Below are positions 1 through 6,625 of a stretch of 7,758 nt of DNA, piece by piece (positions within the stretch are counted from its first letter, which is position 1; every line of letters starts with the position of its first letter). The DNA comes from Solirubrobacterales bacterium (GTDB lineage: Bacteria; Actinomycetota; Thermoleophilia; Solirubrobacterales; Solirubrobacteraceae). The notes below the pieces were generated by a model. It saw nothing but the letters and a program-made list of their open reading frames with translations, did no database searches and was not told the origin of the DNA. The stretch spans positions 1-7,758 of the forward strand of contig JACDAP010000111.1 in the NCBI GenBank assembly GCA_013695395.1, written 5' to 3'. The position numbers and the translations under genes were made by a program.

Positions 1-524
1 CCGCCTGCACGGGCCAGCAGCCCGAGGAGGTCTGCGCGCGGACGTTCGGGCCCGCCCTCTCCCCCCACCTGGCCGCTCGGCTGGCCGGCATGCCCCTCGA
101 CCCGGGCGAGCTCGAGGCGAGCGTCCGCGCGGCCGCTCCGGTCGGCGGGACGCTGGTGGTCGAGGGCGTCGGCGGACTGCTCGTTCCCTTCGACGACCAG
201 GGCTACGACGTCCGCGCGCTCGCCCGCGCGCTCGGGCTGCCCGTGGTGATCGCGGCGCGCCCCGGGCTCGGCACCATCAACCACACCCTGCTGACCATCG
301 AGGCCGCCTGGAGCGCCGGGCTCGACGTGCGGGGCGTGGTGCTCACGCCCTGGCCGGAGGAGCCCTCGGAGCTGGAGCGTTCGAACGCCGAGACGATCGC
401 CGCGCTCGGCGACGTCACCGTGAGCATGCTCCCCCGAGCCGAAGCCCTCACCCCGCAGGCCCTCGCGATGGCCGGCGAGACGTTGCCGGTGGACCGCTGG
501 GTCGGTGGTGCGACACCGAGCTGA
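1..524 (+). CDS. bioD: Dethiobiotin synthetase BioD (5'-truncated by window edge)
   Basis: ATP-dependent dethiobiotin synthetase, the penultimate cytosolic step of biotin synthesis: it carboxylates 7,8-diaminononanoate and closes the ureido ring. The reading frame is open from base 3, well before the first ATG at 90, and gives 173 residues to the TGA at 522-524. The part before that ATG is typical BioD sequence (ACTGQQPEEVC, then ALSPHLAARLAG), so the ATG is internal and not the start. Further family motifs are VEGVGGLLVP (the EGxGG loop near the active site), the GLPVVIAARPGLGTINHTLL stretch (nucleotide/substrate-binding core) and VVLTPWP near the nucleotide-binding end. The family is usually about 220-240 residues, so some 50-65 N-terminal residues, including the P-loop, lie outside the window. 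It converges with the quinone reductase gene, 57 bp away. BioA is also in the window but on the other strand. Identification is firm. Confidence 0.93.
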   Translation, partial: ACTGQQPEEVCARTFGPALSPHLAARLAGMPLDPGELEASVRAAAPVGGTLVVEGVGGLLVPFDDQGYDVRALARALGLPVVIAARPGLGTINHTLLTIEAAWSAGLDVRGVVLTPWPEEPSELERSNAETIAALGDVTVSMLPRAEALTPQALAMAGETLPVDRWVGGATPS

Positions 525-543
525 CGGGCGCGCGGAGAGCCTG

Positions 544-556
544 CGGCGAACCGCCG
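544..556. terminator. Short GC hairpin in the bioD / GST convergent gap
   Basis: CGGCG-AAC-CGCCG forms a 5-bp stem with a 3-base loop, 19 bp after the bioD stop. A second perfect palindrome, CCTCGCGAGG, lies at 570-579, just after the end of the opposing gene. Neither is followed by a T tract on either strand, so this is not a canonical intrinsic terminator. The placement between two convergent stops suits a bidirectional termination or mRNA 3'-end structure, but such stems also arise by chance in DNA this GC-rich. Confidence 0.22.
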
Positions 557-581
557 GGCGCCGAACAACCCTCGCGAGGAC

Positions 582-1529
582 TCAGCCGCCCACGTGCTCC
601 CTGCCGTGCGGCGCGTCGAGCTCCAGCTCGGGCCCGATGGGCACGACCCCGGCCGGGTTGATCGAGCCGTGCGTCATGTAGTAGTGGCGCTTGATGTGGT
701 CGAAGTCGACCGTCTCGGCCACGCCCGGCTGCTGGTAGAGGTCGCGCAGGTAGCCCGACAGGTTCGGGAAGTCGACGATCCGCTGCACGTTGCACTTGAA
801 GTGGCCGACGTAGACCGCGTCAAAGCGAACGAGCGTGGTGAAGAGGCGCCAGTCGGCGAGCGTCGGCTCGTCCCCGAACAGGTAGCGGCGAGTGGAGAGG
901 CGCTCGTCGAGCCGCTCGAGCGCGACGAACAGCGGGCGCACCGCGGCCTCGTAGGAGGCCTGTTTGGCGGCGAAGCCGGCTTTGTAGACCCCGTTGTTCA
1001 CGTCGTCGTAGACCCAGGCGTTGAGCTCGTCGATCTCTTCGCGGAGGTCCTCGGGGTAGAGGTCGAGGTCGGCGTTGGTCGCGAACGCGTCGAAGGCCTC
1101 GTTGAGCATCACGATGATGTCCGCCGACTCGTTGTTGACGACGCGGCCGGTCTTGGTGTCCCACAGAGTGGGCACGGTGACCCGACCGTCGAACGCGGGG
1201 TTCGTGGCGTGGTAGGCCTCCGAGAGGTAGGCCCAGCCGTGCTCGAGCGGATCCGGGAAGTCCGGGCCGAAGCGCCAGCCCTTCTCGTCCCGGAGCGGAT
1301 CGACGATGCTGAGGGAGATGGCCTCCTCGAGGCCCTTGAGCTTGCGCACGATGATCGTGCGGTGCGCCCACGGACAGGCCAGCGAGACGTAGAGGTGGTA
1401 GCGGCCGGCCTCGGCGGGGAAGTCGGTCGAGCCGTCGGCGCTGACCCGGTCGCGGAAGGCGGACTGCTGGCGGACGAAGGCGCCCGACTCGTCGGCCTCC
1501 TTCGGGAACGGTGCGGCGGCGCTGCTCAT
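582..1529 (-). CDS. Glutathionyl-hydroquinone reductase-type (Xi-class) glutathione S-transferase
   Basis: A 315-residue cytosolic protein of the YqjG/ECM4 family, which reduces S-glutathionyl-hydroquinones to hydroquinones through an active-site cysteine. An N-terminal extension of about 40 residues leads into a thioredoxin fold with the catalytic motif CPWAH (Cys52), then VPTLWD with the cis-proline and NNESADI (thiol-peptide contact). The all-helical C-terminal domain carries VYKAGFAAKQ, LADWRLFTTLVRFD and VGHFKCN. The tail has THGSINPAGVVPIGP, a signature specific to this class and absent from other GSTs. Length matches the family (about 310-330). The ATG at 1529 is preceded by GGAG at 1536-1539 with a 6-base spacer, which fixes the start. 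It lies 72 bp downstream of the GH31 gene on the same strand, with an operator-like palindrome between them. Family assignment is firm. The in vivo thiol is uncertain, because well-studied actinobacteria use mycothiol rather than glutathione. Confidence 0.9.
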   Translation of the reverse strand: MSSAAAPFPKEADESGAFVRQQSAFRDRVSADGSTDFPAEAGRYHLYVSLACPWAHRTIIVRKLKGLEEAISLSIVDPLRDEKGWRFGPDFPDPLEHGWAYLSEAYHATNPAFDGRVTVPTLWDTKTGRVVNNESADIIVMLNEAFDAFATNADLDLYPEDLREEIDELNAWVYDDVNNGVYKAGFAAKQASYEAAVRPLFVALERLDERLSTRRYLFGDEPTLADWRLFTTLVRFDAVYVGHFKCNVQRIVDFPNLSGYLRDLYQQPGVAETVDFDHIKRHYYMTHGSINPAGVVPIGPELELDAPHGREHVGG

Positions 1530-1535
1530 GGCGAT

Positions 1536-1539
1536 CTCC
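1536..1539 (-). promoter_or_regulatory. Ribosome binding site of the quinone reductase gene
   Basis: GGAG on the minus strand, 6 bases before the ATG at 1529. It stands out because several other genes here (GH31, the dehydrogenase, rubredoxin, Nudix) lack a visible Shine-Dalgarno sequence. This gene is therefore probably translated from a leadered mRNA. Confidence 0.55.
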
Positions 1540-1552
1540 GTGCGGTCGAAAA

Positions 1553-1570
1553 TGATTGCTCATGCAACCA
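1553..1570. promoter_or_regulatory. Operator-like inverted repeat upstream of the quinone reductase gene
   Basis: TGATTGC-TCAT-GCAACCA is an 18-bp inverted repeat: 7-base arms, 6 of 7 pairs matching, around a 4-base centre, with a perfect core TTGC(N4)GCAA. It lies 23-41 bp upstream of the ATG at 1529 in a patch clearly more AT-rich than its surroundings. On the minus strand, TATGGT (+ strand 1567-1572) could be a -10 box partly inside the repeat, so a bound protein would block transcription. The size and spacing suit a dimeric MarR- or TetR-type regulator, but no regulator gene is visible in the window. The repeat is directly seen; its role is inferred. Confidence 0.4.
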
Positions 1571-1601
1571 TACCCGCCGGGCCGCCCCTCACACCTGACG
1601 C

Positions 1602-4106
1602 TCAGCGACGTCGCCGCTCTCGCACCACCCGTGCGCTGCGCGCCTCGACGCGGACCAGCGCACCGCGAACGGTGAGCGTCAGCACCCCGGTCTCTGACGA
1701 GAAGCTCCAGCGCTTGCGGGAGAGGCGCTTGCCGTTGACCAGCACCTCCTGCGGCGTGAGCGGCCGGCGCAGAGCGAGCAGCGAGGCCTCGACCGCGAGC
1801 CGCTGGCGACGCTTGGAACGCACCCGCAGGATCCAGCGGCCCCGGCGCTCGATCGAACGCGCGCTGCCGTAGGGGCCGAGGCGCCGGAACGTCGTGCCGC
1901 GGGGCACCGCGAGCAGCGTCGCCCGGCGCTCGCGGTCGGCCAGCCGGGTCACCCCGGGGTGTCCGTAGTCGGTCAGGGTCCGGATCGCGGGGTCGAGCAG
2001 CGGGACCACCGCGCCGACCTGCAGCAGCAGCGGCGGCTCGCCGAGCGGCGCGGGCAACGTGCGCTCGCTTCCGCCCTCGAGGATCTCCGCCCGGCCGAGC
2101 GTGTAGGCGGTGCTCGCCTCGTCGTAGCCGACCGAGCGCCAGAAGTCGACCCAACGCCCGGGCGGAAGATACGCCTTCCGCTCCGTCACCTCGGGCGCGG
2201 TGACGGGCGCGACCAGCAGGTCGTCGCCCAGCAGGAACTGGTCGTCGGCGGCCTGCGCCTCGCGCAGCTCCGGGTGCGCGAGCATCAGGTGGCGGACGAT
2301 CGGCAGGCCGGTGCGGCGGTACTGCTCGTCGGCCGCGCGCAGGTAGGGGTTCAGCTGCTGGTGGAGGGCGGTGAGCTTCTTCCAGGTCGGCAGGATCTCG
2401 GGGTCGAAGACCTGGGGACGGTCGTAGGAGGGCAGGGCGATCCCGGAGCGCTTGGTCCGCATCACCGGAAGCAGCGCACCGAGCTCGATCCACCGCTTGA
2501 GCAGCTCAGGGGTGAGCGTCTCGTCCTCGGTCTCGCCGGGCTTCAGTCCGCCGGTACCGGCTCCGAAGGAGTTGTAGCCGCCGATGTCCGTCCCGTAGCG
2601 GGCCACCCCGGAGAGTCCGATCGAGAGCGCCTGGGTGACGACCGAGCTCAGGCCGTCGAAGCCGTAGACCGTTGTCGGGTCGCCGCCCCAGACGACCTCG
2701 GCGCAGCGCGCGCTCCCCGTCCAGCCCGAGCGCTGGAAGCGGACGAGCGGGCGCTCGGTCTTCTCGGCGATCCGCTGGACGGTGCAGTGGTAGTCGGTCG
2801 GGTAGCGATTATGGGCGGCGCTGCCGGAGGTTCCGTCGGCGAGCGTCACCCCGTCGACCGGCGTCGACTCGCCGAAGTCCTCCATCCAGCCGTCAGCGCC
2901 CGAGTCGACCGCCTCGCCGATGAGCTTCCCGTAGAACGCCTCGGTCTCCGGGTTGGAGAAGTCGAACTGGGCGAGCGGCTCCTGGGTGAAGCCCAGCGGC
3001 CCGGAGCCGCCGACGAAGGCCGGGTAGAGGAACGGCTGCCCGCCGGCGCCCTTCTGCAGCACACCGGCCGCGGACGCCGCCCTGTAGACCTTGGTGTAGC
3101 TCAAGCACAGCGCGCCGTTGAAGTAGACCAGGCGGGCCAGGCCATTGCGATGGAACATCGCGGTCCGCTCTCGCTCCTCGGTCCGGCGGTCCTCGTGGGC
3201 CCCGCAGGGGAGGTGATGCATCTGCGTCTCGCCGACGCTGACCGAGACGCCCGCGTCACGCTGGGCCTTGATGATCGCCGCCTCCTCCGCCGGCGGGATG
3301 ACGTTCGGTTGCCCGGTCTGGAACCAGGGTCCGAACGTCCACGGTGCTTGCGGGGCGGGCTGGCGGCCGACCGCCGCGGTGAAGCGCGCGAGCGCGGCCG
3401 CCGGTGTAGGACCGGCGAAGATCCGGGTGCGCAGGAGTGCTCCGTCGACGTCGACACCCCAGCGATCGGCCCGTTCGCTCCCGGCGTCGCTGCGGCTTGT
3501 GGCGTCCTCGTCCACGAGCACGCCCCAGCCGCGGCCGGAGAGCACCCAGGGGATCGGGAAGTAGGTGGCGTCGTCCCGGTCCCGCGCGGCCCAGGGCGGC
3601 GTGGAGGCGGCGACGTACTGGCGGTCCTCCGGCCGAAACGGCCCGTCGGAGACGTAGTTCTCGGTCTCTCGCCCGTTGCGTGCCACCGCGTCGGAGCGCT
3701 CCCCGGTGCCGAAGAACCGCTCGCCCGGCTCGGCGACGAACTGCTGGCCGGTGGCCTGCGCCCCGGCGGGCGCTGCCACCCGCGTGCGGAGGACACCGTC
3801 GCCGCCGGGCTCGATGAGCACCGTGAGGTCCTCGCCGCCCTCGGTCTCCACGACCGCGGCGATCACGTTTCCATCCTGGACCAGCGAGCGTGCGCGCGTG
3901 GCACGGTGCCAGCCGGAGCCGTCGCGGTAGCCGACCCCGCCGCGCTCCAGCAGCTGGGCGCCGCCCCGCTGGGAGAGCGTCACGGCCCAGGGGTCGGCCT
4001 GCACCTCGACCACGAGCGGGCCGGCGTTCACGCTCGCGCCGAGCGCCGGCGTCGTGACGGCCAGCGCGACCATGACGGTGCCCGTGAGGACCAGATAGAG
4101 GCGCAT
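1602..4106 (-). CDS. Secreted glycoside hydrolase family 31 (alpha-glycosidase-like)
   Basis: An 834-residue retaining exo-alpha-glycosidase of family GH31, probably exported. Residues 1-24 form a Sec signal peptide (MRLYLVLTGTVMVALAVTT, then PALGA), with no lipobox. Next come an N-terminal mutarotase-like beta domain (to about 250) and a TIM barrel from PWTFGPWF near 255. The barrel carries the nucleophile motif GWMEDFGE (Asp410), the acid/base region VVWGGDPTT (Asp476) and TDIGGY near 506-511. A C-terminal beta domain with LPPGRWVDFW near 647-656 and a further beta-rich tail ending in arginines complete it. The acid/base stretch, DGLSSVV to DIGGY, resembles YihQ-type sulfoquinovosidases. 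The Q/R/W sulfonate-binding segment of YihQ is not recognisable, so the sugar is unknown. The usual His after MRT is Lys552. The ATG at 4106 is preferred: it starts the signal peptide, has a TACGGT box 7 bases upstream, and avoids overlap with the divergent gene that the longer frame (to 4214) would cause. Confidence 0.88.
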   Translation of the reverse strand: MRLYLVLTGTVMVALAVTTPALGASVNAGPLVVEVQADPWAVTLSQRGGAQLLERGGVGYRDGSGWHRATRARSLVQDGNVIAAVVETEGGEDLTVLIEPGGDGVLRTRVAAPAGAQATGQQFVAEPGERFFGTGERSDAVARNGRETENYVSDGPFRPEDRQYVAASTPPWAARDRDDATYFPIPWVLSGRGWGVLVDEDATSRSDAGSERADRWGVDVDGALLRTRIFAGPTPAAALARFTAAVGRQPAPQAPWTFGPWFQTGQPNVIPPAEEAAIIKAQRDAGVSVSVGETQMHHLPCGAHEDRRTEERERTAMFHRNGLARLVYFNGALCLSYTKVYRAASAAGVLQKGAGGQPFLYPAFVGGSGPLGFTQEPLAQFDFSNPETEAFYGKLIGEAVDSGADGWMEDFGESTPVDGVTLADGTSGSAAHNRYPTDYHCTVQRIAEKTERPLVRFQRSGWTGSARCAEVVWGGDPTTVYGFDGLSSVVTQALSIGLSGVARYGTDIGGYNSFGAGTGGLKPGETEDETLTPELLKRWIELGALLPVMRTKRSGIALPSYDRPQVFDPEILPTWKKLTALHQQLNPYLRAADEQYRRTGLPIVRHLMLAHPELREAQAADDQFLLGDDLLVAPVTAPEVTERKAYLPPGRWVDFWRSVGYDEASTAYTLGRAEILEGGSERTLPAPLGEPPLLLQVGAVVPLLDPAIRTLTDYGHPGVTRLADRERRATLLAVPRGTTFRRLGPYGSARSIERRGRWILRVRSKRRQRLAVEASLLALRRPLTPQEVLVNGKRLSRKRWSFSSETGVLTLTVRGALVRVEARSARVVRERRRR

Positions 4107-4113
4107 CGCAGCG

Positions 4114-4119
4114 ACCGTA
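4114..4119 (-). promoter_or_regulatory. -10 box (TACGGT), leaderless-type promoter of the GH31 gene
   Basis: On the minus strand TACGGT fits the TAnnnT -10 consensus and ends 7 bases before the ATG at 4106, so transcription would begin at or beside the start codon. No Shine-Dalgarno is visible and no good -35 was found. This spacing supports 4106 over the in-frame ATGs at 4145 and 4214. Confidence 0.45.
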
Positions 4120-4167
4120 ATGCAGACGCGAGCCCCACGTCTCATCGGCGCTCGGTGTGCCGCATCG

Positions 4168-4173
4168 TAGGGT
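4168..4173 (+). promoter_or_regulatory. -10 box (TAGGGT), leaderless-type promoter of the dehydrogenase gene
   Basis: TAGGGT is followed by 6 bases and then the ATG at 4180, the geometry of leaderless transcripts. There is no Shine-Dalgarno. The 15 bases 4168-4182 match 6831-6845 (the Nudix start) at 13 positions. A recognisable -35 is lacking. Confidence 0.5.
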
Positions 4174-4179
4174 CGGACC

Positions 4180-5319
4180 ATGCTCTCCCTCGGTGTCCTC
4201 GGGCGCTCCCGCAAGCCGCACGAGCAGCGCGTCGCCCTGCACCCGGGCCAGCTCGAGCGGATTCCCGCCGAACTGCGGGCGCAGATGCGCTTCGAGACCG
4301 GCTACGGCGAGCGCTTCGGGTGGGGCGACGAGGCGCTCCGAGCCGCCGGGGTCGCGGTCGCCTCACGAGAGGAGGTCACCGCTGACAGCGACGTCGTGGT
4401 GCTGCCGAAGCCGCTTGTCGAGGACCTCGAGATGCTGCGCGACGGCCAGGTGCTGTGGGGCTGGCCGCACTGCGTGCAGGACACCGCGCTCACCCAGGCG
4501 GCGATCGACCGAAAGCTGACGTTGATCGCCTGGGAGGCGATGAACCACTGGAGCCGCAAGGGCGCCTTCGAGATCCACGTCTTCCACAAGAACAACGAGA
4601 TCGCCGGGTACGCCTCGGTCTCCCACGCCCTGCAGCTCACCGGGCGCACCGGGGACTACGGCCGCCCGCTGCGTGCGGCGGTGATCTCCTTCGGCTCCAC
4701 GGCCCGCGGAGCGGTGCGGGCGCTCGGGGCGCTCGGGGTCCAGGACGTCACCGTGCTCACCCAGCGCGACGTCGCGGCCGTCGCCTCGCCGTTCGCGTCG
4801 ATGCGCCTGGTCGGCTTCGAGCGCGACGCAGACGACGGCAGCCGGGCCCGCGCGCTCACCCGGGACGACAGCCGGCCGCTCGTCGAGGAGCTCGCCGAGC
4901 ACGACGTCATCGTCAACTGCGTCCTGCAGGACACCGACCGGCCGCTGATGTTCGTCAGCTCAGACCAGCTCGCCCAGCTGGCCCCGGGCACGCTCGTCGT
5001 CGACGTCTCGGTCGATCCGGGCATGGGCTTCGAGTGGGCCCATGCGACGACGTTCGCCGAGCCGCTGCTCACGGTCGGCGACCGGGTCGCCTACTACGCC
5101 GTCGACCACTCTCCCTCCCTGCTCTGGGACTCGGCCTCGTGGGAGATCGGTGAGGCGCTCCTCGGCCACCTCGCGACCGTCATGGCCGGCCCCGAGGCGT
5201 GGGAGGCCGACGAGACGATCCGCCGCGCGATCGAGCTCCAGGACGGGGTCGTGCGCAACGAGAAGATCCTCTCCTTCCAGGGGCGCGCGGCGACGTATCC
5301 GCACCTGCGCGAGAGCTGA
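4180..5319 (+). CDS. Alanine dehydrogenase / N5-(carboxyethyl)ornithine synthase-family NAD(P)-dependent oxidoreductase
   Basis: A 379-residue cytosolic dehydrogenase of the AlaDh/PNT superfamily. These enzymes bind pyruvate or another 2-oxo acid and act by reductive (or oxidative) amination. Seen: the N-terminal EQRVAL motif (Arg17) and Lys77 in VVLPKP. His97 in GWPHCVQD aligns with the catalytic His of alanine dehydrogenase, and Asp279 in VDVSVDPGMGFE with its catalytic Asp. The nucleotide-binding fold begins AAVISFGSTARG (166-177). Unlike true alanine dehydrogenases, the AGRMSVQ loop is replaced by EIAGYASVSHALQL (140-153). The GWPHCVQD and IAWEAMNHW segments look like N5-(carboxyethyl)ornithine synthase, which joins pyruvate and ornithine using NADPH. 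The second beta strand ends VLTQRD, without the acidic residue typical of NAD preference. Superfamily assignment is firm; substrate and cofactor are tentative. The start is fixed by the leaderless-type signal just upstream. It is divergent from GH31 (73 bp) and convergent with bioA (15 bp). Confidence 0.85.
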   Translation: MLSLGVLGRSRKPHEQRVALHPGQLERIPAELRAQMRFETGYGERFGWGDEALRAAGVAVASREEVTADSDVVVLPKPLVEDLEMLRDGQVLWGWPHCVQDTALTQAAIDRKLTLIAWEAMNHWSRKGAFEIHVFHKNNEIAGYASVSHALQLTGRTGDYGRPLRAAVISFGSTARGAVRALGALGVQDVTVLTQRDVAAVASPFASMRLVGFERDADDGSRARALTRDDSRPLVEELAEHDVIVNCVLQDTDRPLMFVSSDQLAQLAPGTLVVDVSVDPGMGFEWAHATTFAEPLLTVGDRVAYYAVDHSPSLLWDSASWEIGEALLGHLATVMAGPEAWEADETIRRAIELQDGVVRNEKILSFQGRAATYPHLRES

Positions 5320-5334
5320 CCGCGCGACCGCACC

Positions 5335-6621
5335 TCAGGCGGCGCTCGCCGCGACCACCGCGCGCCCGATCGCGGCGATCTCCTCGGGGGTGCTGATGAA
5401 CGGCGGCATCGTGTAGACGAGGTCGCGGAACGGGCGCAGCCAGACGCCTTCAGCGAGCGCCGCCTCGGTCGCCTCGGCGACGTCGACCGGGCGGTCGAGC
5501 TGGACGACGCCGATGGCGCCGAGGACGCGCACGTCGCGCACGCCGGGGAGCTCGCTCGCCGGGGTGAGCCCCTCCCGGAGGCCGCGCTCGATCGCAGGGA
5601 CCTGCTCGCGCCACGCTCCCTCCAGCAGCAGCTCCGTGCTCGCCAGGGCGGCCGCGCAGGCCAGCGGGTTGCCCATGAAGGTCGGGCCGTGCATGAGCGC
5701 GCCGCCCTCCCCCGCCCCGATCGCGGCGGCGACGGCGGGCGTGCAGAGCGCGGCGGCCAGGGTGAGCGTGCCGCCGGTGAGGGCCTTGCCGACGCACATG
5801 ACGTCGGGACGGACGTCCGCGTGCTCGGCGGCGAAGACGGTCCCGGTCCGGCCGAAGCCGGTGGCGATCTCGTCGAGCACGAACAGGACGCCGTGGCGGT
5901 CGCAGAGCTCGCGGAGGACCGTGAGGTAGGCGGGGGCGTAGACGTGCATGCCGCCCGCTCCCTGCACCACCGGTTCGAGGAAGAGGCCGGCGAGCTCGTC
6001 GCCGTGCTGCGCGAAGAGCGCCTCGGCCTCCCCGCGCCAGCCGGCATCCACCGGGGCGTCGAAACCGCCGGGCGGCCGCGGGAGGAACAGGTGCTCGGCG
6101 AGCGTTCCCGCCCAGAGGTGGTGCATGCCGCCGTCCGGGTCGCACAGCGCCATCGCGCCGAACGTGTCGCCGTGGTAACCGCCGCGAAGTGCGGCGAGCC
6201 GGGTGCGCCCGTCCGCTGCCCCCGCCTGGAGGACCATCTTGATCGCGACCTCGACGCTCACCGAGCCCGAGTCGGCGAGGAAGACGTGCTCGAGCCCCGC
6301 GGGGCTCATGGACACGAGCCGTTCGGCCAGCCGGACCGCGGGATCGTGCGTGAGCCCGCCGAACATGACGTGCGGGAGCACGTGCAGCTGGCGCGCCACC
6401 GCCGCCACGATGTGCGGGTGTCGGTGGCCGTGGCAGGCGCACCACCACGAGCTCATGCCGTCGAGCACACGGCGGCCGTCGGCCAGGGTCAGCCAGGCGC
6501 CCTCGGCCGCCGCCACAGGGAGCGCGGGTGCGCGCGCGGGCAGCGCGGCGTAGGGGTGCCAGACGTGACGTGCGTCGAGCGCCGCGAGCTCCCGGGGATC
6601 GCCGGGGGTCGCCGTGCTCAA
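5335..6621 (-). CDS. bioA: Adenosylmethionine-8-amino-7-oxononanoate aminotransferase BioA
   Basis: A PLP-dependent class-III aminotransferase that converts 8-amino-7-oxononanoate (KAPA) to 7,8-diaminononanoate, with S-adenosylmethionine as the usual amino donor; the product feeds BioD. It has 428 residues, almost the length of E. coli BioA (429). Seen in order: HVWHPYA near residue 19; [16 protein letters not shown] (54-69), whose tryptophans are typical of Bio[12 protein letters not shown] with Tyr149 stacking on [16 protein letters not shown] with Asp250 at the pyridine nitrogen; VGKALTGG with the Schiff-base Lys279; [15 protein letters not shown]; and [13 protein letters not shown] near the C-terminus. 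The start is taken as TTG at 6621: homology begins just after it, no ATG or GTG lies nearby in frame, and GAGG sits 9 bases upstream. A longer frame to 6726 would run through the rubredoxin gene. Only 4 bases separate it from the rubredoxin stop, so the two are probably cotranscribed. Confidence 0.93.
   Translation of the reverse strand: MSTATPGDPRELAALDARHVWHPYAALPARAPALPVAAAEGAWLTLADGRRVLDGMSSWWCACHGHRHPHIVAAVARQLHVLPHVMFGGLTHDPAVRLAERLVSMSPAGLEHVFLADSGSVSVEVAIKMVLQAGAADGRTRLAALRGGYHGDTFGAMALCDPDGGMHHLWAGTLAEHLFLPRPPGGFDAPVDAGWRGEAEALFAQHGDELAGLFLEPVVQGAGGMHVYAPAYLTVLRELCDRHGVLFVLDEIATGFGRTGTVFAAEHADVRPDVMCVGKALTGGTLTLAAALCTPAVAAAIGAGEGGALMHGPTFMGNPLACAAALASTELLLEGAWREQVPAIERGLREGLTPASELPGVRDVRVLGAIGVVQLDRPVDVAEATEAALAEGVWLRPFRDLVYTMPPFISTPEEIAAIGRAVVAASAA
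5339..5352. terminator. GC hairpin at the dehydrogenase / bioA convergent junction
   Basis: GCGGC-GCTC-GCCGC forms a 5-bp stem with a 4-base loop, 20 bp after the dehydrogenase stop and inside the last codons of bioA. There is no T tract. It could end or stabilise the plus-strand transcript, but it is coding for bioA, and such stems are common in this composition. Confidence 0.18.
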
Positions 6622-6625
6622 GGGA

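Noticed and set aside
90..92. ATG at 90 as the start of bioD
   Set aside because: The codons before it already encode conserved BioD sequence, so it is internal and the gene begins left of the window.
594..1598. Plus-strand open frame of 334 codons opposite the quinone reductase
   Set aside because: It mirrors the coding frame on the other strand, shows no motifs and has no promoter or ribosome binding site.
820..2493. Minus-strand open frame of 557 codons
   Set aside because: It spans the GH31 3' end and the quinone reductase gene in another frame of the same strand, with Arg/Pro-rich low-complexity translation; both real genes have complete family motifs.
1602..4106. Calling the GH31 enzyme a sulfoquinovosidase
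   Set aside because: The core motifs are similar, but the sulfonate-binding segment known from YihQ is not recognisable and no sulfoquinovose pathway genes are nearby.
4107..4214. Upstream extension of the GH31 gene to an ATG at 4214
   Set aside because: It would overlap the divergent dehydrogenase start, put 36 polar residues in front of a clear signal peptide, and ignore the TACGGT box placed 7 bases before 4106.
1959..4385. Plus-strand open frame of 808 codons
   Set aside because: It is antisense to GH31, has no recognisable domain, is rich in Arg/Gly/Ala/Val and runs into the dehydrogenase gene; a composition shadow in GC-rich DNA.
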